Shown one piece after another: positions 10,601-22,032 of a stretch of DNA of 46,971 bases; position 1 is the first letter of the stretch; each line of letters opens with the position of its first letter. The stretch covers positions 1 to 46,971 of the forward strand of contig JALLLS010000142.1 in the NCBI GenBank assembly GCA_025094145.1, written 5' to 3'. Source of the DNA: Spinellus fusiger. Lineage: Eukaryota; Mucoromycota; Mucoromycetes; Mucorales; Phycomycetaceae. The translations under genes were made by a program, and so were the position numbers. The notes under the pieces are model-generated. The model saw nothing but the letters and a program-made list of their open reading frames with translations. It searched no databases and was not told where the DNA came from.

Positions 10601-11449
10601 CCATTGTTCTTGTGGGGAATCCCAGTTATTCCATTGAGGTATAAAGTTGGTCAAGGCATTCTGGAGACAACGTTGATATGCAGGGACAGAAGCCAGTACT
10701 AGATTAGCTTGCCACACACCACAACAATGAGGAGAAGGTCCAAGAGACAAGCAGATAGAAACCAATACATGGTCTGTCCAAGTAGAATTAATGAATTGTA
10801 CATTAGATGACCTTAAGAAAGGAGAAAAATTAGTAAAGACAAAGATATAGTCAATACAGGCAGCAGAATTACTGCATCAATAAGTGAGAGTAAAGGGCCT
10901 TTGAGGGAGGTTTACACCATCCACAAATCTTGAAGCAATAAAGTGTAGCCACTCAGATGGTGCAAGAATATGTCTGGCTGTAGAGCATAGGTTGTAAGAA
11001 TAGTTGAAATCACCAGCCAGAATGATGCAAGAAGTAGGAGAGTCAAAGATTGGTAGTTTCATCAAATTCTCAAAGAAAAGATTTCAAGGAGTGGATGAAG
11101 ATGGGGCATAGATGCCTAACAAAAAAGTAGCAAATTTATCCTGGCAGTAGGAAATTGTAAAAAAAATTGCTCTTCCATCCCTTGTAATAAAGGAAGGTGT
11201 AATGATAAGATTAGGGTCAAGAGAAACTATACCACAGTGCTGTGACCAGACACTATGGGTAGTTTAAAATTCCATGTTGAGAGTAGATTGTATAGCAAGT
11301 GAAGAAGCATTAGTTTCTTGTAAAACAAGAATCTGAGAAAAAAGTGAGTGTAAGTATCTAATAAAAAGTTGTTGTTGGTCTGGGCAGTGCAGTTTTTGAA
11401 GGCCTCTACAATTGAGAGTGCCAATGTCTAGTAGGGTTGTACTATTCAT
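7668..11449 (-). pseudogene. LB1 ORF2: endonuclease and reverse transcriptase (broken)
   Basis: The protein would nick target DNA and reverse-transcribe the LINE RNA. From 11449 the APE endonuclease shows LNCRGL and VLQETNAS (catalytic Glu), then IILAGDFNYS near 11010 in another frame. The RT domain spans about 10765-8415 and has TLLPKKGDL-type sequence, LLDQEKSYNCVHP (the catalytic Asp of the family AYDRV motif is Asn) and an intact AYADDALVF near 9330. The C-terminal piece is 7668-7886, matching the end of LB2. At least four frameshifts or stops are present. The lost catalytic Asp alone predicts inactivity. Confidence 0.85.
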
Positions 11450-12714
11450 TGGTATCTAATAGGTTTGTTGTGCTTGCAAGCTGGATAGTGAGATGGAGAA
11501 GGTAATTTAGGACAGGTATTCAAAGAGGATGCATTGATTGAAGATTTTGGGGACTCCAATTGCTCAGTGACAGAAGTATCTAGAACCATATGCTCTTCTT
11601 TAAACACACTGTCATCTGTAACAGTTGTGACTTCAGCAGAGGAAGACACAATGGGAGCAGCAGAATTCTCAATAATGGTTGAATTCTCATGAGCAACAGT
11701 AGTATTAGGAACAACAGTGTCAAGAGAAGGAGAAGACATTAGCTCATTAGAGGCTTTATGAGTAGTGTTCTTGTTGGTGGTAGTAAGGGAAGTGTCAGAA
11801 GTCAGATGCACTAGGTACAATAGGGAGCTTATTCTTCTGAATCTTAGGCTTTTTACAACCTAAGTCCTCTCTATTTTGAGGACACTGAGCAGCAATATGG
11901 CTCTCAGAGTTGCATCCAAAGCACAAACAATGGGGACAAGTAGGACACTCTTCATACAAGTGATCTACAGCATGACAGTATTGACAGAAACTTGGCATAT
12001 CTTGCCAAGTAGCAAAAAAGGTACTGGAGCCATCAAACCACTCCATCTGGTGGCTTGGTGGCAGGAAAGAAGAAACAGAAGCAGAACAAGTAGAACAAAA
12101 AATAAAGGCATATCCTCAGCCCATGAACCAGCCACCATGTTCCTCAACATGTAGACCAAGTTTAAGTATCTGCCCATAGGGCCCAAGAGAATTTTCTAGC
12201 CATAAACAAACATCTTCAGCATCTTCAATGGGAAGATTCTTAAGTGCTATCCTTGTCACCTTGCAGTTGCCAAGCAAAGCAGGGTATGCTTTCAGAGTGA
12301 CCCCATCAACTACAAGGCCCTCTCCATTACATATCTTTAAGCAGTGATCCTCTGACTTGAGGATGGCTTCTACTAGAGTCCAAGATCCTTCTTTGTGGGT
12401 GGATATTCCAAGGCCCACTCCAACTGGAAAAACTTTTCTAGTCTCTCTATAGAAGGCTGCTAATGTCACCAACACCAAGGTGACATCAAAAAACACACAG
12501 GGGTGTTTGCTGGAAGCCTGTTTCCAGACTCAAGGATTACATGATGGGGTGCCACGAGTGGTGTTGGGAGCAGACAAAGGCACAGATTTGTACTTGGCTG
12601 CTGACAAGTACAAACAAAAAGGTATAGCATTATGCTGTTTTTTGGTCCATGAGGGGTGTTGTGTGGGCTATTGGCACCATTTGGCAAGTCCAATATTTTA
12701 GCAAGAAGAGTCAT
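11446..12714 (-). pseudogene. LB1 ORF1: RRM plus CCHC RNA-binding protein (broken)
   Basis: An RNA-binding protein predicted to package LINE RNA. The start ATG at 12714 is one base from the element's 5' end. A frameshift lies near 12640 relative to LB2. The RRM-like domain includes IALKNLP (RNP2-like) and ends WFMG, followed by TGA at 12116-12118 just before GYAFI (RNP1). Two zinc knuckles follow, CQYCHAVDHLYEEC and CFGCNSESHIAAQC. A Ser/Thr-rich tail ends at 11446. An additional in-frame TGA near 12526 sits at the same codon as in LB2. The last codons overlap ORF2 by ATGA. Confidence 0.85.
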
Positions 12715-12804
12715 GTGTGTCCAAAGATATACTGGAACAAGTGGGCAGATTCTCAGGTATCTTCTGGATATATGTTCAGCATCACTGCATTAACATGAAC
12801 CTGG

Positions 12805-13016
12805 TATTAAAAATTAGGAAGCCTCTTACACTCAACATGCTGAGGTGATGGAAAGACTTGGCAAATGTTTCAGAAGAAATTGCTCTAGTATTTTTAGATA
12901 GACTATTATGATAAGTAGAAAAGGTATATAAGCTAGCAATTCATTAGACATCAAAAGCTTTGCAAAATATACTTCTTACATTACCAAACACACCTTTTGT
13001 TTCTATATTTTGAACA
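12805..13016 (+). repeat. LTR-C solo LTR, copy 2, inserted in LA2
   Basis: A 212-bp solo LTR with TATTAAAAATTAGG at the start and TTTTGAACA at the end. It is flanked by 4-bp duplications CTGG (12801-12804 and 13017-13020). Removing it restores continuous LA2 sequence that aligns to LA3 without gap. A TATATAAG box lies near 12930. The start resembles the Gyp-1 LTR start TGTTGGGAAATAAGG with G-to-A changes, so it is probably a related Gypsy family. Confidence 0.85.
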
Positions 13017-15081
13017 CTGGCTTTCCTGTGAGCCACCCCATTCTCCAACAAACAAGTCTGCTTCTGTCATGCCTGGCAGCAGGAAGGTACAGAATAGGGT
13101 CCACCCCAATGGTTGGTCTACAGGCCTTGATCAGAACCTGGTCTGTTGCTGCTATGAATCTGTCAAAATGCTGTTGGCATTGTGTTTCTAGATATGCCTT
13201 CAGTTTAGCATCAGTGTTGAGAGGCTATTCAGGCAGGGATCTGTACAGTGGATTCTTGTAAAGGGGTGTGAGGGGTGAATGTTCTGGCCATTGGTTTGAA
13301 AGCAGAGAAAGAAGACACTGACTTGGTAGTGTTTGTGCACAAATGCAAAACTTTGTCTTGAGAACATCTGCCCTGAACTGCATACTTGGTAGGTTGCTGA
13401 TGTGTTTCAGCACCACTGTGGAGCTGGTAGGATGACCTCCTAGTATCATTCTCAGACACCTATCCTGAGTCTTCTCAAGCACCTTGAGGTCCTTTTTCAG
13501 CAGGGAAGCAATTGCAAGTCCATACTCAAACTTGGGCCTTATAAAGGTCTTGTAAAGGCATGTGCTCAAGAGAAGAGAGAACCCAGAACAAGAGGCACCA
13601 ACTGCATTCAATGTTGGCATGGATAAGGTTACACCTGGCTGTCTATGCTGAGGAATTGAGGCTGCATGAATGCCATTGAATCTGAAGGGTAGCCCCAGGT
13701 ATATGAACTCATTGACCACTGGCAGGATTTCACTGTAAAGGCTGAAATTAGTGTTAACAGAGACAGCAAGAGGCTTGATGATGGCACACTTGGAGGGACT
13801 ACAACGAAATCCAATGGACAGTGAGTGTTGCTCTGCTAGTAACAGCATATGCTGTAATTCTTGGACCTTTCCAATAATGGCAATGTCATCTGCAAAGAAG
13901 AGAGAGTTGATGGCCATAGGCTGTGGTTCTAGTTGAGTGTTGGCAGGGTCCAGAGAGAGAATTTACTCTTCCAAAGAAGATGCAGAAGTTATAGAGACTA
14001 TAGTAGAGGCTGTAGGTAATGCCATTGAGTGGAAAACAGATGCTAGTGAGTTGATGTATATTGAATACAGGTGTGGACTCAGAACATATCCTTGTAGTAC
14101 TCCAGTCAATGGTTAGAATGCTGGGGAGACACAGTTACTCAGCAGAACACAGATGTTGACATTGTCAAAGAGGTGGATCAGCAGTGACAGTAAGGCATCA
14201 GGTGCCTTTTGCTTTGCCAGAGCATTCCAGATGATGTTTCTGTCTACTGTGTCACAAGCTGCTTTAATGTCCAGGTAGGCAACCACTGGATAGTGGCTGT
14301 GTCTGTGGTAGTGGTACTTAATGAGACTGTTCAAACACAATGCCTGGTCTAGGGTGTCTCTTCTTGGCCTAAAACCACCTTGAGCAACATCAATTGCTGG
14401 TGAATAAGTATGGAGCATTGGTTCAAGGCACATCTCAAAGAGTTTTCTCATGACATATATAAGGGAAATAGGCCTATAGTTGACAGGATCATCTGGACTA
14501 CCTTTCTTGAAAATTAGAAACACTTGGGCCTGCTGCCAAAGAAGAGGAACATAGGCCCACTGCCAGCATACTGTGAAAAAGTTAGCAAGAATTGGTGCTA
14601 TAAAAAACTTGATAGGCTTGATCATTTCAGCACAGATATGATCTGAACCAGGTGCTTTACATGTTGGCGTGAGCCCAACCCAGTGCAAAACAGATTCTGC
14701 TGAGAAAGGTGTATCACTAGCAGAGAATGGTAGTTGTGGTGCTTGTGGTGCTTGCTGGTGATCTACTGGCAAGAGCATTCCACTGTACATAGTCTCCAGG
14801 TGTCTGCTCATCACTGTGTCTGCTGATTCTGGCCCATCAGAATGCTGGAAGGTGGTCTGTTGCTCCCTATGTCTTTTAGCTGCTTTATCTTTGGTGGCTT
14901 TTGTGAAGTCTCTCTCCATTGACTAGTAGAACGTATGCTATGATCTTCTTTTGGCAACTTGTACCTCACTTCTGAATGCCTTTGCTGCTGCCAGATTTCT
15001 TTCCCACCTATAGACTTTGTCTAAGGCTATGGCCTGTCTCCATCTCCTGTAGCATCTGTCTCTGTGGTCTACTGTTTCTTG

Positions 15082-15083
15082 TA
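15082..15083. repeat. TA target-site duplication of the Plavaka-like element
   Basis: TA precedes the left terminus and is repeated at 19155-19156. Counting TA once, the joined flanks align base for base with LA3. Confidence 0.85.
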
Positions 15084-16006
15084 CACACCCAAAGATTTTT
15101 CTGGCCTTTAAGCAATGATATCTTTGCCTTTTAAAACTGAAAATTTCTTGCCTTTTATGGAGCTGCATTTAAAACCGAAATTATCCTGCCTTTTATGGAA
15201 CTGTACTTGAAAACAAAGGTTTGCAAGTATCCAAAATTTTCTTACCTTTTATGGAATACCTCAATATCAAATTATATTATCAATAAAAATATTGTTTATG
15301 AATAAAATTGTTTATTATAATAATATAGCTAATAATAATATAGCTAATAATATACTATTACTATAGCTACTGCTGTTCTAGGTATATTCCTTCATAGCAA
15401 TAGAATCTATACCCTAGAAGCCTTGTGCTTTAATATTGGGAGATAGATAACCATGCTCAGGAGTATACCCTCAACAGCCTAGACCATATAGAAGGAAGAA
15501 GACCACCTTGGACTGACTTGAGAAGAGTCTTAACTTATCTAATAACAGAAGAGTATATTAGTGATAGTTCAATCAAGAGAGATAGTATGCTTACCTTTTA
15601 GTTAATACTTGTCTTGAGAATAATAAGCCATATGCTATCTATTAAAAGAAGAGTCAGTACTATGTCTTGTACATTGCAATAAGCTCAAGCCCAGATAATG
15701 ACACTGCTTACCTTTTTATCTCAAAAATAGCCTTTGGTAGTGTCTATCACCTCCTTCTATTGTTTCTCTTTGTTAATAACCACACATTACCTTGCTCAGT
15801 TATGCTCATCTTGATGAGTAATTAAGTATCAAATATTATGGGCAGTGTGAAAAACAACAAAACAATAGCAGACAAAAGAATAAGAAAATATTTTGATTTT
15901 GGTGACATATCACTTTAGCCTCTACTTTCCAATAATATATCAAGTCAAAATCCTCAAGTCAAACAGCTCACTCTCTTTCTGTTTTTATATTGAAATCTCT
16001 TTTACC

Positions 16007-18848
16007 ATGTCCCTCACCACCATCAACTTCAAGAAGAATGAAATTCCCACCTGCACTGTCTGCCAGAAGACATTTAAGACCAAGGGAAATCTGAAATCAC
16101 ACCTTTCTACTCATAAAATGTAAGGATAATCTCAAGTCTAAAAGTAATGTTGCTCATTCTCTACTATGAATAGTTCCATGCCTGAGTCTTCTTCTGGGTA
16201 TTTATTGTAGAAACAGAAGCATTGAATGATAAGAACCAAGCTCATTATGATTTCTTTCTATTGTTTACAGACCTCTCCCCGCCATCACCACAGTCTTCTA
16301 TGTAGAAGAGAAAGGTGATGATGACCAGGAGATAGTTCTTGAAGATGAGGAAGTTCTTGAAGAAGAACCTCTTTGGGTTACCAGGGAAGATGATTTTGAC
16401 AGCAGCAACAACACCTTTGAGGAGGCTGCCTCTGTAGATGATATCTTCCCATTCTTGACAAAGCTGGAGATGATCATACATTGTTTCTTTACTGAAAATG
16501 AGGAATGTATCTTGAGAAGATTTGCAGGGGAGATCATCACCTTGTGCAAAGATGTGAGAGAGGCTTGTCTTGCCAATCCTCAGGAGAAAGTTCCTGCTTT
16601 AAACAGGGTTCTTAACCTTGAGAAGAGAGTGAGAAGCCATGTCCCCAAGTTCCCCACCACCACCATCCACCAGTTCTCTATGAACAAACTCTCCAAGCAT
16701 TTGAGGCTGCTCACCACCAACCCTCTCAAAACAACAATGCTCTCTGCCTTGCCAGACAGAACACCTGAACAGAGTGTTTTGCCTCAGCAAGGGGAGAAAT
16801 GGAAGACACACCCGCTATTCTAGCACCCAATGGTCACTGTCACCATTAACAACATTTCTGTGGATCTCTGGGTGGGAGATCTAGTATATGCCTCTCCTGG
16901 TAAAAGTGTAACTTCACCATACAAGCTTGCCTTCTTTTTCATGTCAAGCAGTAGATTGATGGCCAATGCCTATGAAGAAGCATCTGGTTTATCTTCTATC
17001 AGAAGCATTGTCATTCTAGACATTGTGAAAGACATTTGACTTTCCAACAACACCCACACCAACTCTACCACCCACCACCCACTCAAAAAAATTGCTACAA
17101 GTACCACCAACCCCAACAGACAGTTCATGCCAGTAAAAACTGTGCCTCTGAACTTGTTCTTAGATGATACAAGTGGCAATACAACCAAAAAGTGGAACAA
17201 GTTTGAGAGTTGTGTGATGTCTCTTGCAGCAATGCTGTTCAAAGAACAGTGTAAGGTTGAGAATCTGTTCTTTGTCTGCACCAGCAATAAGCTGTCAATC
17301 ACGGAGATGCTCCTGGAGCTTGTGAAGGACCTTGGAGCCTTGGAGAAAGGTGTGGAGATGTTTGATGTGGAGTATGGCAAACCTGTTCTTGTTGTTGGTG
17401 TGGTGCACTTTCTCATGGCAGACAACCCTATGCATACAGCTGTGGCATGCAGTCTTGGTGCTAATGCAACAGTGAAGCAGGAGGGAGTGGATGGTGATGC
17501 TCATGCAAGAAAAAGAAAGGAGGATCTGGTGGAGATGTACCAGCATTGTGCCAGCAATCCCAGCAATGCTAGCCTCAGAAGCAACTCTGACACTGGGTAC
17601 AAGTTGACTGGTGGCAAAGCCCTTTTGTCCTTGCAGTCATGGGATCTGACTATGGATTGCCCAGTGGAAATACTCCACACCATCCTTCTTGGTGTTTCAA
17701 AAAATCTTGTGGTTGGCATGGTGCCATTTTATGCCAAGAAAGAAGTGAAGCAGTTGGAAGAAAGATTCTTCAACTACAACTTGAAGGCTTTCACAAGAAA
17801 GTACCATACTCCATTTTGCCTGCATGGATCTTATCTTGGAAGAGACTACAAGATCATCATCCAGCAGATGCCCACCATCCTGTGTGACCTGGTCCAAAGA
17901 AGACTTATGAGCAACAATGATTCAAAAGCAATCATCCTTGATTGTTTTGTCAAGCTTGGTTTGCTTGTATCTCTTCTCTACATGCAGGATATTGAGGCAT
18001 GTCTGGACATCTATGTAGACAAGGTCAGATCTGCTACAAAAAAGTTGGTTGCTTCTATTATCATGTATGATGATTTGCCAGCTCCAAGTGCATCTGCAAA
18101 GAAGACAATCATCAGCAACACCTTGAAGCTGCATCTTCTCCACCACCTGTACAAAGATATCTTGTGGTTTGTTTCACCTGTTCAATACAAAACAAAGAGA
18201 GGTGAACAATACAACAAGCTTATCTGAGAACACATACTGCACACCAACAGGCAGTCACCTTCTTGGGATGTTGCTGTGTCTTTTGGAAAGAAGTGTATCT
18301 TGACACACATCTTTCAGGGTGGGTACTGGCAGGTGTCTGGCCATGGTAGTCTCTTTACTGCTGGAGCCAATGTTAAGCTGCTTCAGCAAATATGTCTTCT
18401 TGTTCTGTCTTGTGAGCTTGCAGACAACAACTGCAGCTCCAAAAGAATAGTTGTTGGTCTGGCCAGTCTCTTTTCCTTTTTTTCTGGTGCTTTGCCTGTC
18501 TTTGGTAAGGTCATTACCATTGACAAAAGGGAGAATATGGCCACCATTTTTCCCTACAACTTCCAACTTGTCTTTGGTGAGAATTCAACCACCCACCCTC
18601 AACATCTTGCCTTGGCTGCAGGTCCCAATTCTTTCTCTCTTTTTTCCTTGGGTTTAAAAGATAGCATTGGAAACAATGTTATCTTCCCATTGAACACCAT
18701 CATTGAGGTAGCCCTCAACAAGATAGTTGTTGAACAAGTCGTAGACATTGTGTCAATGAATGAATGCACTGTTCTCAACACAAGTGAGTTTGGCTCTCTC
18801 TTTTGGACAATGACCACTAGAGTTAATTCAGTGCAAGTCCCGCAATAA
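16007..18848 (+). pseudogene. Plavaka-like transposase with N-terminal C2H2 finger
   Basis: The start ATG at 16007 begins a short exon encoding a classic C2H2 finger (CTVCQKTF...HLSTH). A GT-AG intron (16120-16270) joins it to a long exon. From there one frame runs to TAA at 18846-18848, with an acidic stretch near 16320-16400 and then the transposase core. Family-type motifs are PLNLFLDDTSGN with WNKF near 17150, DCPVEILHTILLGVSK near 17655-17705, and HTNRQSPSWDVAVSF near 18240-18285. Three in-frame stops interrupt it: TAG 16821, TGA 17037 and TGA 18225. There is no frameshift. The last TGA sits where an Arg codon is expected. Assignment to Plavaka/CACTA is by remembered motif similarity. 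Confidence 0.82.
16120..16270 (+). other. Predicted spliceosomal intron in the transposase
   Basis: The donor GTAAGG at 16120 and acceptor TTGTTTACAG ending at 16270 bound a 151-bp AT-rich intron. Splicing joins the zinc-finger exon to the following open frame without shift (AT|A codon). The intron contains stops in the reading frame, so the long exon depends on it. Confidence 0.75.
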
Positions 18849-20129
18849 ATATTTTTTAAACATTGTTATGCTGCAAATACTGTGGGCTTAAGGATAACAA
18901 ATTATGCTAAGAGAAGAATATCAGTGACTGAGTTGTAATTTTGGGGTGATTCTTGTTCTATTTCTTGTCTTTACAGCCAATTTTCTACTTTTCAATTGCA
19001 AAGTCAATTATCTTTGTTCTGATAGGCAGGCAGAGTTTGAAATCAATCATCTGGACAATAAAAAGGCATTTTCAAACATATTAGTCAATCATAAGAATAT
19101 TTTGATTTTATTCTCAGGATATTTCCTTTTATATCCCAAAAATCTTTGGGTGTGTAGCTGTGTAGACCAGAAGGTCTTCCAGTGAGAGACTTAGGTTTTT
19201 TTGCTCCCAACAGAAAGGTCCAGAGAGTTGTAGATGCTGCTGTTAAGGTCTTTAGCTAGCTGCTCTATGGGTGGACAGGCACTTTGTTGTGATTCTATTA
19301 AGGAAATGAGTGAGAGCCTCACATTTTCAGAAAGCAACTTGAACTTGCTCACATATAGTTTACAGACATCTGGTTCCTGGAGTATAGACAAGTTCCAAAG
19401 TTGTCAAAGTGGTGGTGGTAAGAGTGCTGCAGTTGATAAATCATAATCAAAAGAAAGCTTAAGCAATCAATAATCAGAGTTCAAAGAATGGTCTGTATCA
19501 ACCTCTATGGATGCATTAGTGAGAGATGTGTTGGTGATGAAGAAGTCAATGATGCTGCTTAGTTGTTGCAGTTGTCTGAATGAAATATAAGTAGGCTGTT
19601 CAAAAGCAAGAGAAGAATTCAGGACTGTCAGGCCTTGTTCTTTCATCCAAGTAAGCAGGGCATTTCCTCTGGAGTTGGATGCATGATCACCAACATGATC
19701 ACCAAGGTGTGCATTGAGATCTCCACAGATCAGGGTGTCATTGTTCAAAGGAATAGTGTTGAGAACCTCTAGGGCTTCTTCAGTGGATAGGGAGGGGGAA
19801 GGTAAAGGCATACAATTCTAATGGATCCAAATTGGACTCCAAGGGTATAGGGGGTGGGCATAGGGATATGGGTGACATAATAGGGGCATAGGGGAGAGAT
19901 GAGAGCACAGATGCCCATGGAGCCACAATAGTTGCCTACCACTGGTTTACCATAAGTGTGGAGCTGTGTCCATGATGTGGGGATGAGTGAGGGAGAAAGG
20001 AGCCACGTTTCCATGATGAAGAGCATAGTGAAGGAGTGTGTGTGTTGCATAATGTCATGTACCAAAGACTGTTGAAGTCCATTGGCATTCCAGAGCCCCA
20101 GGGAGACTCTATTCATAAGTACTGATTTC

Positions 20130-21200
20130 TTATGAGGCATCTAGCATTTCTTCATCTGTTCTTGGTGCCTTGAATGCTGCTGATGCCCTGTCTCTGTCTT
20201 GGTACTGCTTCCTCTTGTTGGGGTTCACAGGGATCTGGGATTCTTCAATCCATCCTACCTCAGCAAATGCAGAGGCCACAGAAAAGGCTGTGTGGGGGCG
20301 CATGTAGGCAATGGCCTGAAGGCATCTGCTCTTATGCAGGTGGATGGCTTTTGAGGCCAGGTCCTCTTTTGACAGTCCTGCAAACTTTGGGTCTGCAAGG
20401 TGCTCTGGTGCTGTAGGATCAAAGTCCTTGTAGGTGGTGATGCCAGCCTTTTCCAAGAGAGACAGCACTTCTGGCTCATACTGCAGGTGTACCAGCAGTC
20501 CAATGACAGATCTGGTAGGGAAACAGACATCTAGGATGTGTCCAGTATCAAAGCCAAGGGTTCTGAGAAGCTTACACACCTCTGGATGGTTCATGCATCT
20601 TCCATGGGGGATGTACACATAGTTGTACCCTTGTTCACTAACTGAGACAGTGAATGCTCTTGTTGCAGCAGCAACACATCTCTCTGAAGGCTGTGACCTC
20701 TTGATAGGAGTCTTGGCATGTTTCTTGGCCACTGTGGCCTAAGAGTCTTTTGCTGTTGGTAGACCTTGTAGTGGATCAGTTGCTCTACTCTTTGGTGTCT
20801 GTGTTGCCATTGGTGTCAGGACATTGGTGGGGGCTGGTACTGTTGGTGATGCTGCTGCTGCTATGAGGGCACTGATCTCTGCCTCCAGAGCCTTGGCTGT
20901 CCCTTGCAGTCTTGAGTTTTCTTCTGGGAGTCTCTCAAAAGCATCAAGCTTTTGCTGCTGCTGGTGATTCTGCTGTCTGACCTGAGTTATCTCAGCAGAG
21001 AGCAAAGTCAACACCAAAATAATGTCAGCCTGAGAGGGAGCAGCTGTGTTTTGCTGCAACTGCAGCAACTGTTGGTGGGTATTCCCAAAAGACATGGTGT
21101 ATCTACTGCTATTCAAGTGGTGATGACTTGAAACTTGGACAGTAGGTGGGAAGGTGGGTGATGTTGATGGATGGATAGTATTTGTAGATGGATGCAGCAT
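20130..21200 (-). pseudogene. LA2 ORF1: coiled-coil RNA-binding protein (one stop)
   Basis: An L1-like ORF1 product that would coat LINE RNA. ATG at 21200 starts a Ser/Thr/Pro-rich head, then a Gln-rich coiled coil (QQNHQQQQKLDAFE...LQGTAKALEAEI) and a conserved C-terminal domain with YNYVYIPHGRCMNHPE and DVCFPTRSVIGLLVHLQY. A TAG at 20739-20741 interrupts one continuous frame. LA1 has Thr-Trp there, and TGG to TAG explains the change. The end overlaps the ORF2 start at 20140 by about 11 nt. The C-terminal domain resembles the 26281-25601 region of LA1. Confidence 0.85.
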
Positions 21201-21273
21201 TTTGGTGATGGATGATTTTCAAATTTGGATAGACTTACAATTTTGGTTTTAAAAAAGTGTTGCTTAGCAGAAT

Positions 21274-22025
21274 GTTGTTCCCTAATTTGGACAGAATAGT
21301 TCTAAGCCTGGAGGTATGTTCACAGAGTGGAATAGCTAGTGGTTCTTGGTTTGGACTGAAGCCCATGTAGATCAAAAAAGAAGAATAAAAGAGAACATAG
21401 AAGATAGTCTTTTATTCATTGAATTCACTTAATTATTTATACTAAATTCTACAGTGTACAATTGCACATATATGTCTTGCCTTTATATTCACTGTGAAGA
21501 GAACATGTTAAGCCAAGACAATATATTGCATTAGCATTTATCTTATTAATTATATTATATTATCTGTGTGTATCTACACAGGATAATGTGTCTTCCAAAA
21601 AGGGAAGACATGTGCAGCCAATAGTATTACTCTATTTGATAGCACAGTGTCTAGCATAGACACTATTGTTGCCACTATACTAAATGCTATGATTCCATTG
21701 GCCAGCACACTTTTCCTTATTGGACTCACATGGATTACTTCTTTTAGGTTTATTAAATAATCAAACAAACAGTATGTCTTGGATGAAGTCACACTCACCC
21801 TGAGTAGACTGAAGACAAGATGTACTTAGTCAATTGTATCATATGTAAATTAGTATAAATAAGCAACTATTTTGAATGAATAAAAGTCATCTTCTATCCT
21901 CTCTTTATCTATTCTTCTTTGATCTATTTGGGCTTCAGTCCAGACCTTGTTATCCTCAGTTTCCTCCTATTGCTGTCTCTACTTTCAGGCTTAGTATTAT
22001 GTTATTCAAATTGGTAACTGACTCT
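21274..22025 (-). mobile_element. TB1: tRNA-adjacent element with inverted LTR-like ends
   Basis: A roughly 0.75-kb non-coding element beginning TGTTGTTCCCTAATTTGGAC and ending near GGTAAC (22013-22018). The outer 160 bp at each end are imperfect inverted copies of each other. Both contain GGACTGAAGCCCA, AGTATAAATAA and AATAAA reading outward. The middle holds two hairpins (GTGTCTTCC...GGAAGACAT and CTGTGT...ACACAG). The right end lies 14 bp upstream of a tRNA-His 5' fragment. Related copies are TB2 and TB3. It could be a solo LTR, a DIRS-like remnant or a foldback element. Confidence 0.7.
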
Positions 22026-22032
22026 ATCAACT

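Larger units (their letters stand above)
7490..12715 (-). mobile_element. LINE LB1 (family B), full length, inserted in LA2
   Basis: A 5.2-kb non-LTR retrotransposon in minus orientation. Its 3' end is a short A tract (a T run at 7490-7496 on this strand). Its 5' end lies one base before the ORF1 start codon at 12714. A 15-bp duplication, TGTGTCCAAAGATAT, flanks it. ORF1 and ORF2 overlap by ATGA, as in LB2. Both ORFs are broken by frameshifts and stops. LB2 at 38716-43971 is the sister copy. Confidence 0.9.
15084..19154 (+). mobile_element. Plavaka/CACTA-like DNA transposon inserted in LA2
   Basis: A 4,071-bp DNA transposon with a perfect 17-bp terminal inverted repeat, CACACCCAAAGATTTTT, flanked by TA. 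The left end carries about four subterminal copies of a TTGCCTTTTATGGA-like motif in the first 180 bp (about 15132, 15153, 15190 and 15245), as is usual for CACTA-type elements. It contains one spliced transposase gene. The empty site can be inferred exactly from LA3. Solo ends of related elements lie at 3023-3125 and 29366-29474. Confidence 0.9.
13021..20140 (-). pseudogene. LA2 ORF2: endonuclease and reverse transcriptase (split and broken)
   Basis: The endonuclease begins at 20140 (MNRVSLGLWNANGLQ a few codons in) with FIMETWLLS, then after a frameshift in a C run near 19805 continues with LICGDLNAHLGD (catalytic Asp and Asn). The ORF is interrupted at 19156/15083 by the Plavaka-like element. 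The RT spans 14919-13225 with FLIFKKGSPDDPVNYRPIS, AYLDIKAACDTVD and SLFFADDIA. In-frame stops and frameshifts occur near 14925, 14110 and 13930. C-terminal sequence continues to 12731 and 7361. It is non-functional. Confidence 0.88.
7361..21250 (-). mobile_element. LINE LA2 (family A), in four pieces
   Basis: One decayed non-LTR retrotransposon in minus orientation, recognised by alignment to LA1 and LA3. Pieces from 5' to 3' are about 21250-19157 (ORF1 and endonuclease), 15083-13021 (RT), 12804-12731 and 7489-7361 (ORF2 C-terminus). It is interrupted by the Plavaka-like element (15084-19154), a solo LTR-C (12805-13016) and LINE LB1 (7490-12715). In each case the joined flanks realign to LA3 without gap. 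The 3' end is lost at the LTR-D border at about 7360. Confidence 0.85.

Noticed and set aside
16821..18227. Alternative genetic code or programmed readthrough in the Plavaka-like transposase
   Set aside because: Both TAG and TGA interrupt it, while neighbouring ORFs use TAA, TAG and TGA as ordinary ends. Mutation is simpler, and no readthrough context is conserved.
21255..21274. Target-site duplication for TB1
   Set aside because: The left flank (CAGAA) does not match any 4-6 bp beyond the right end near 22025. The right border is also uncertain, so no duplication is claimed.
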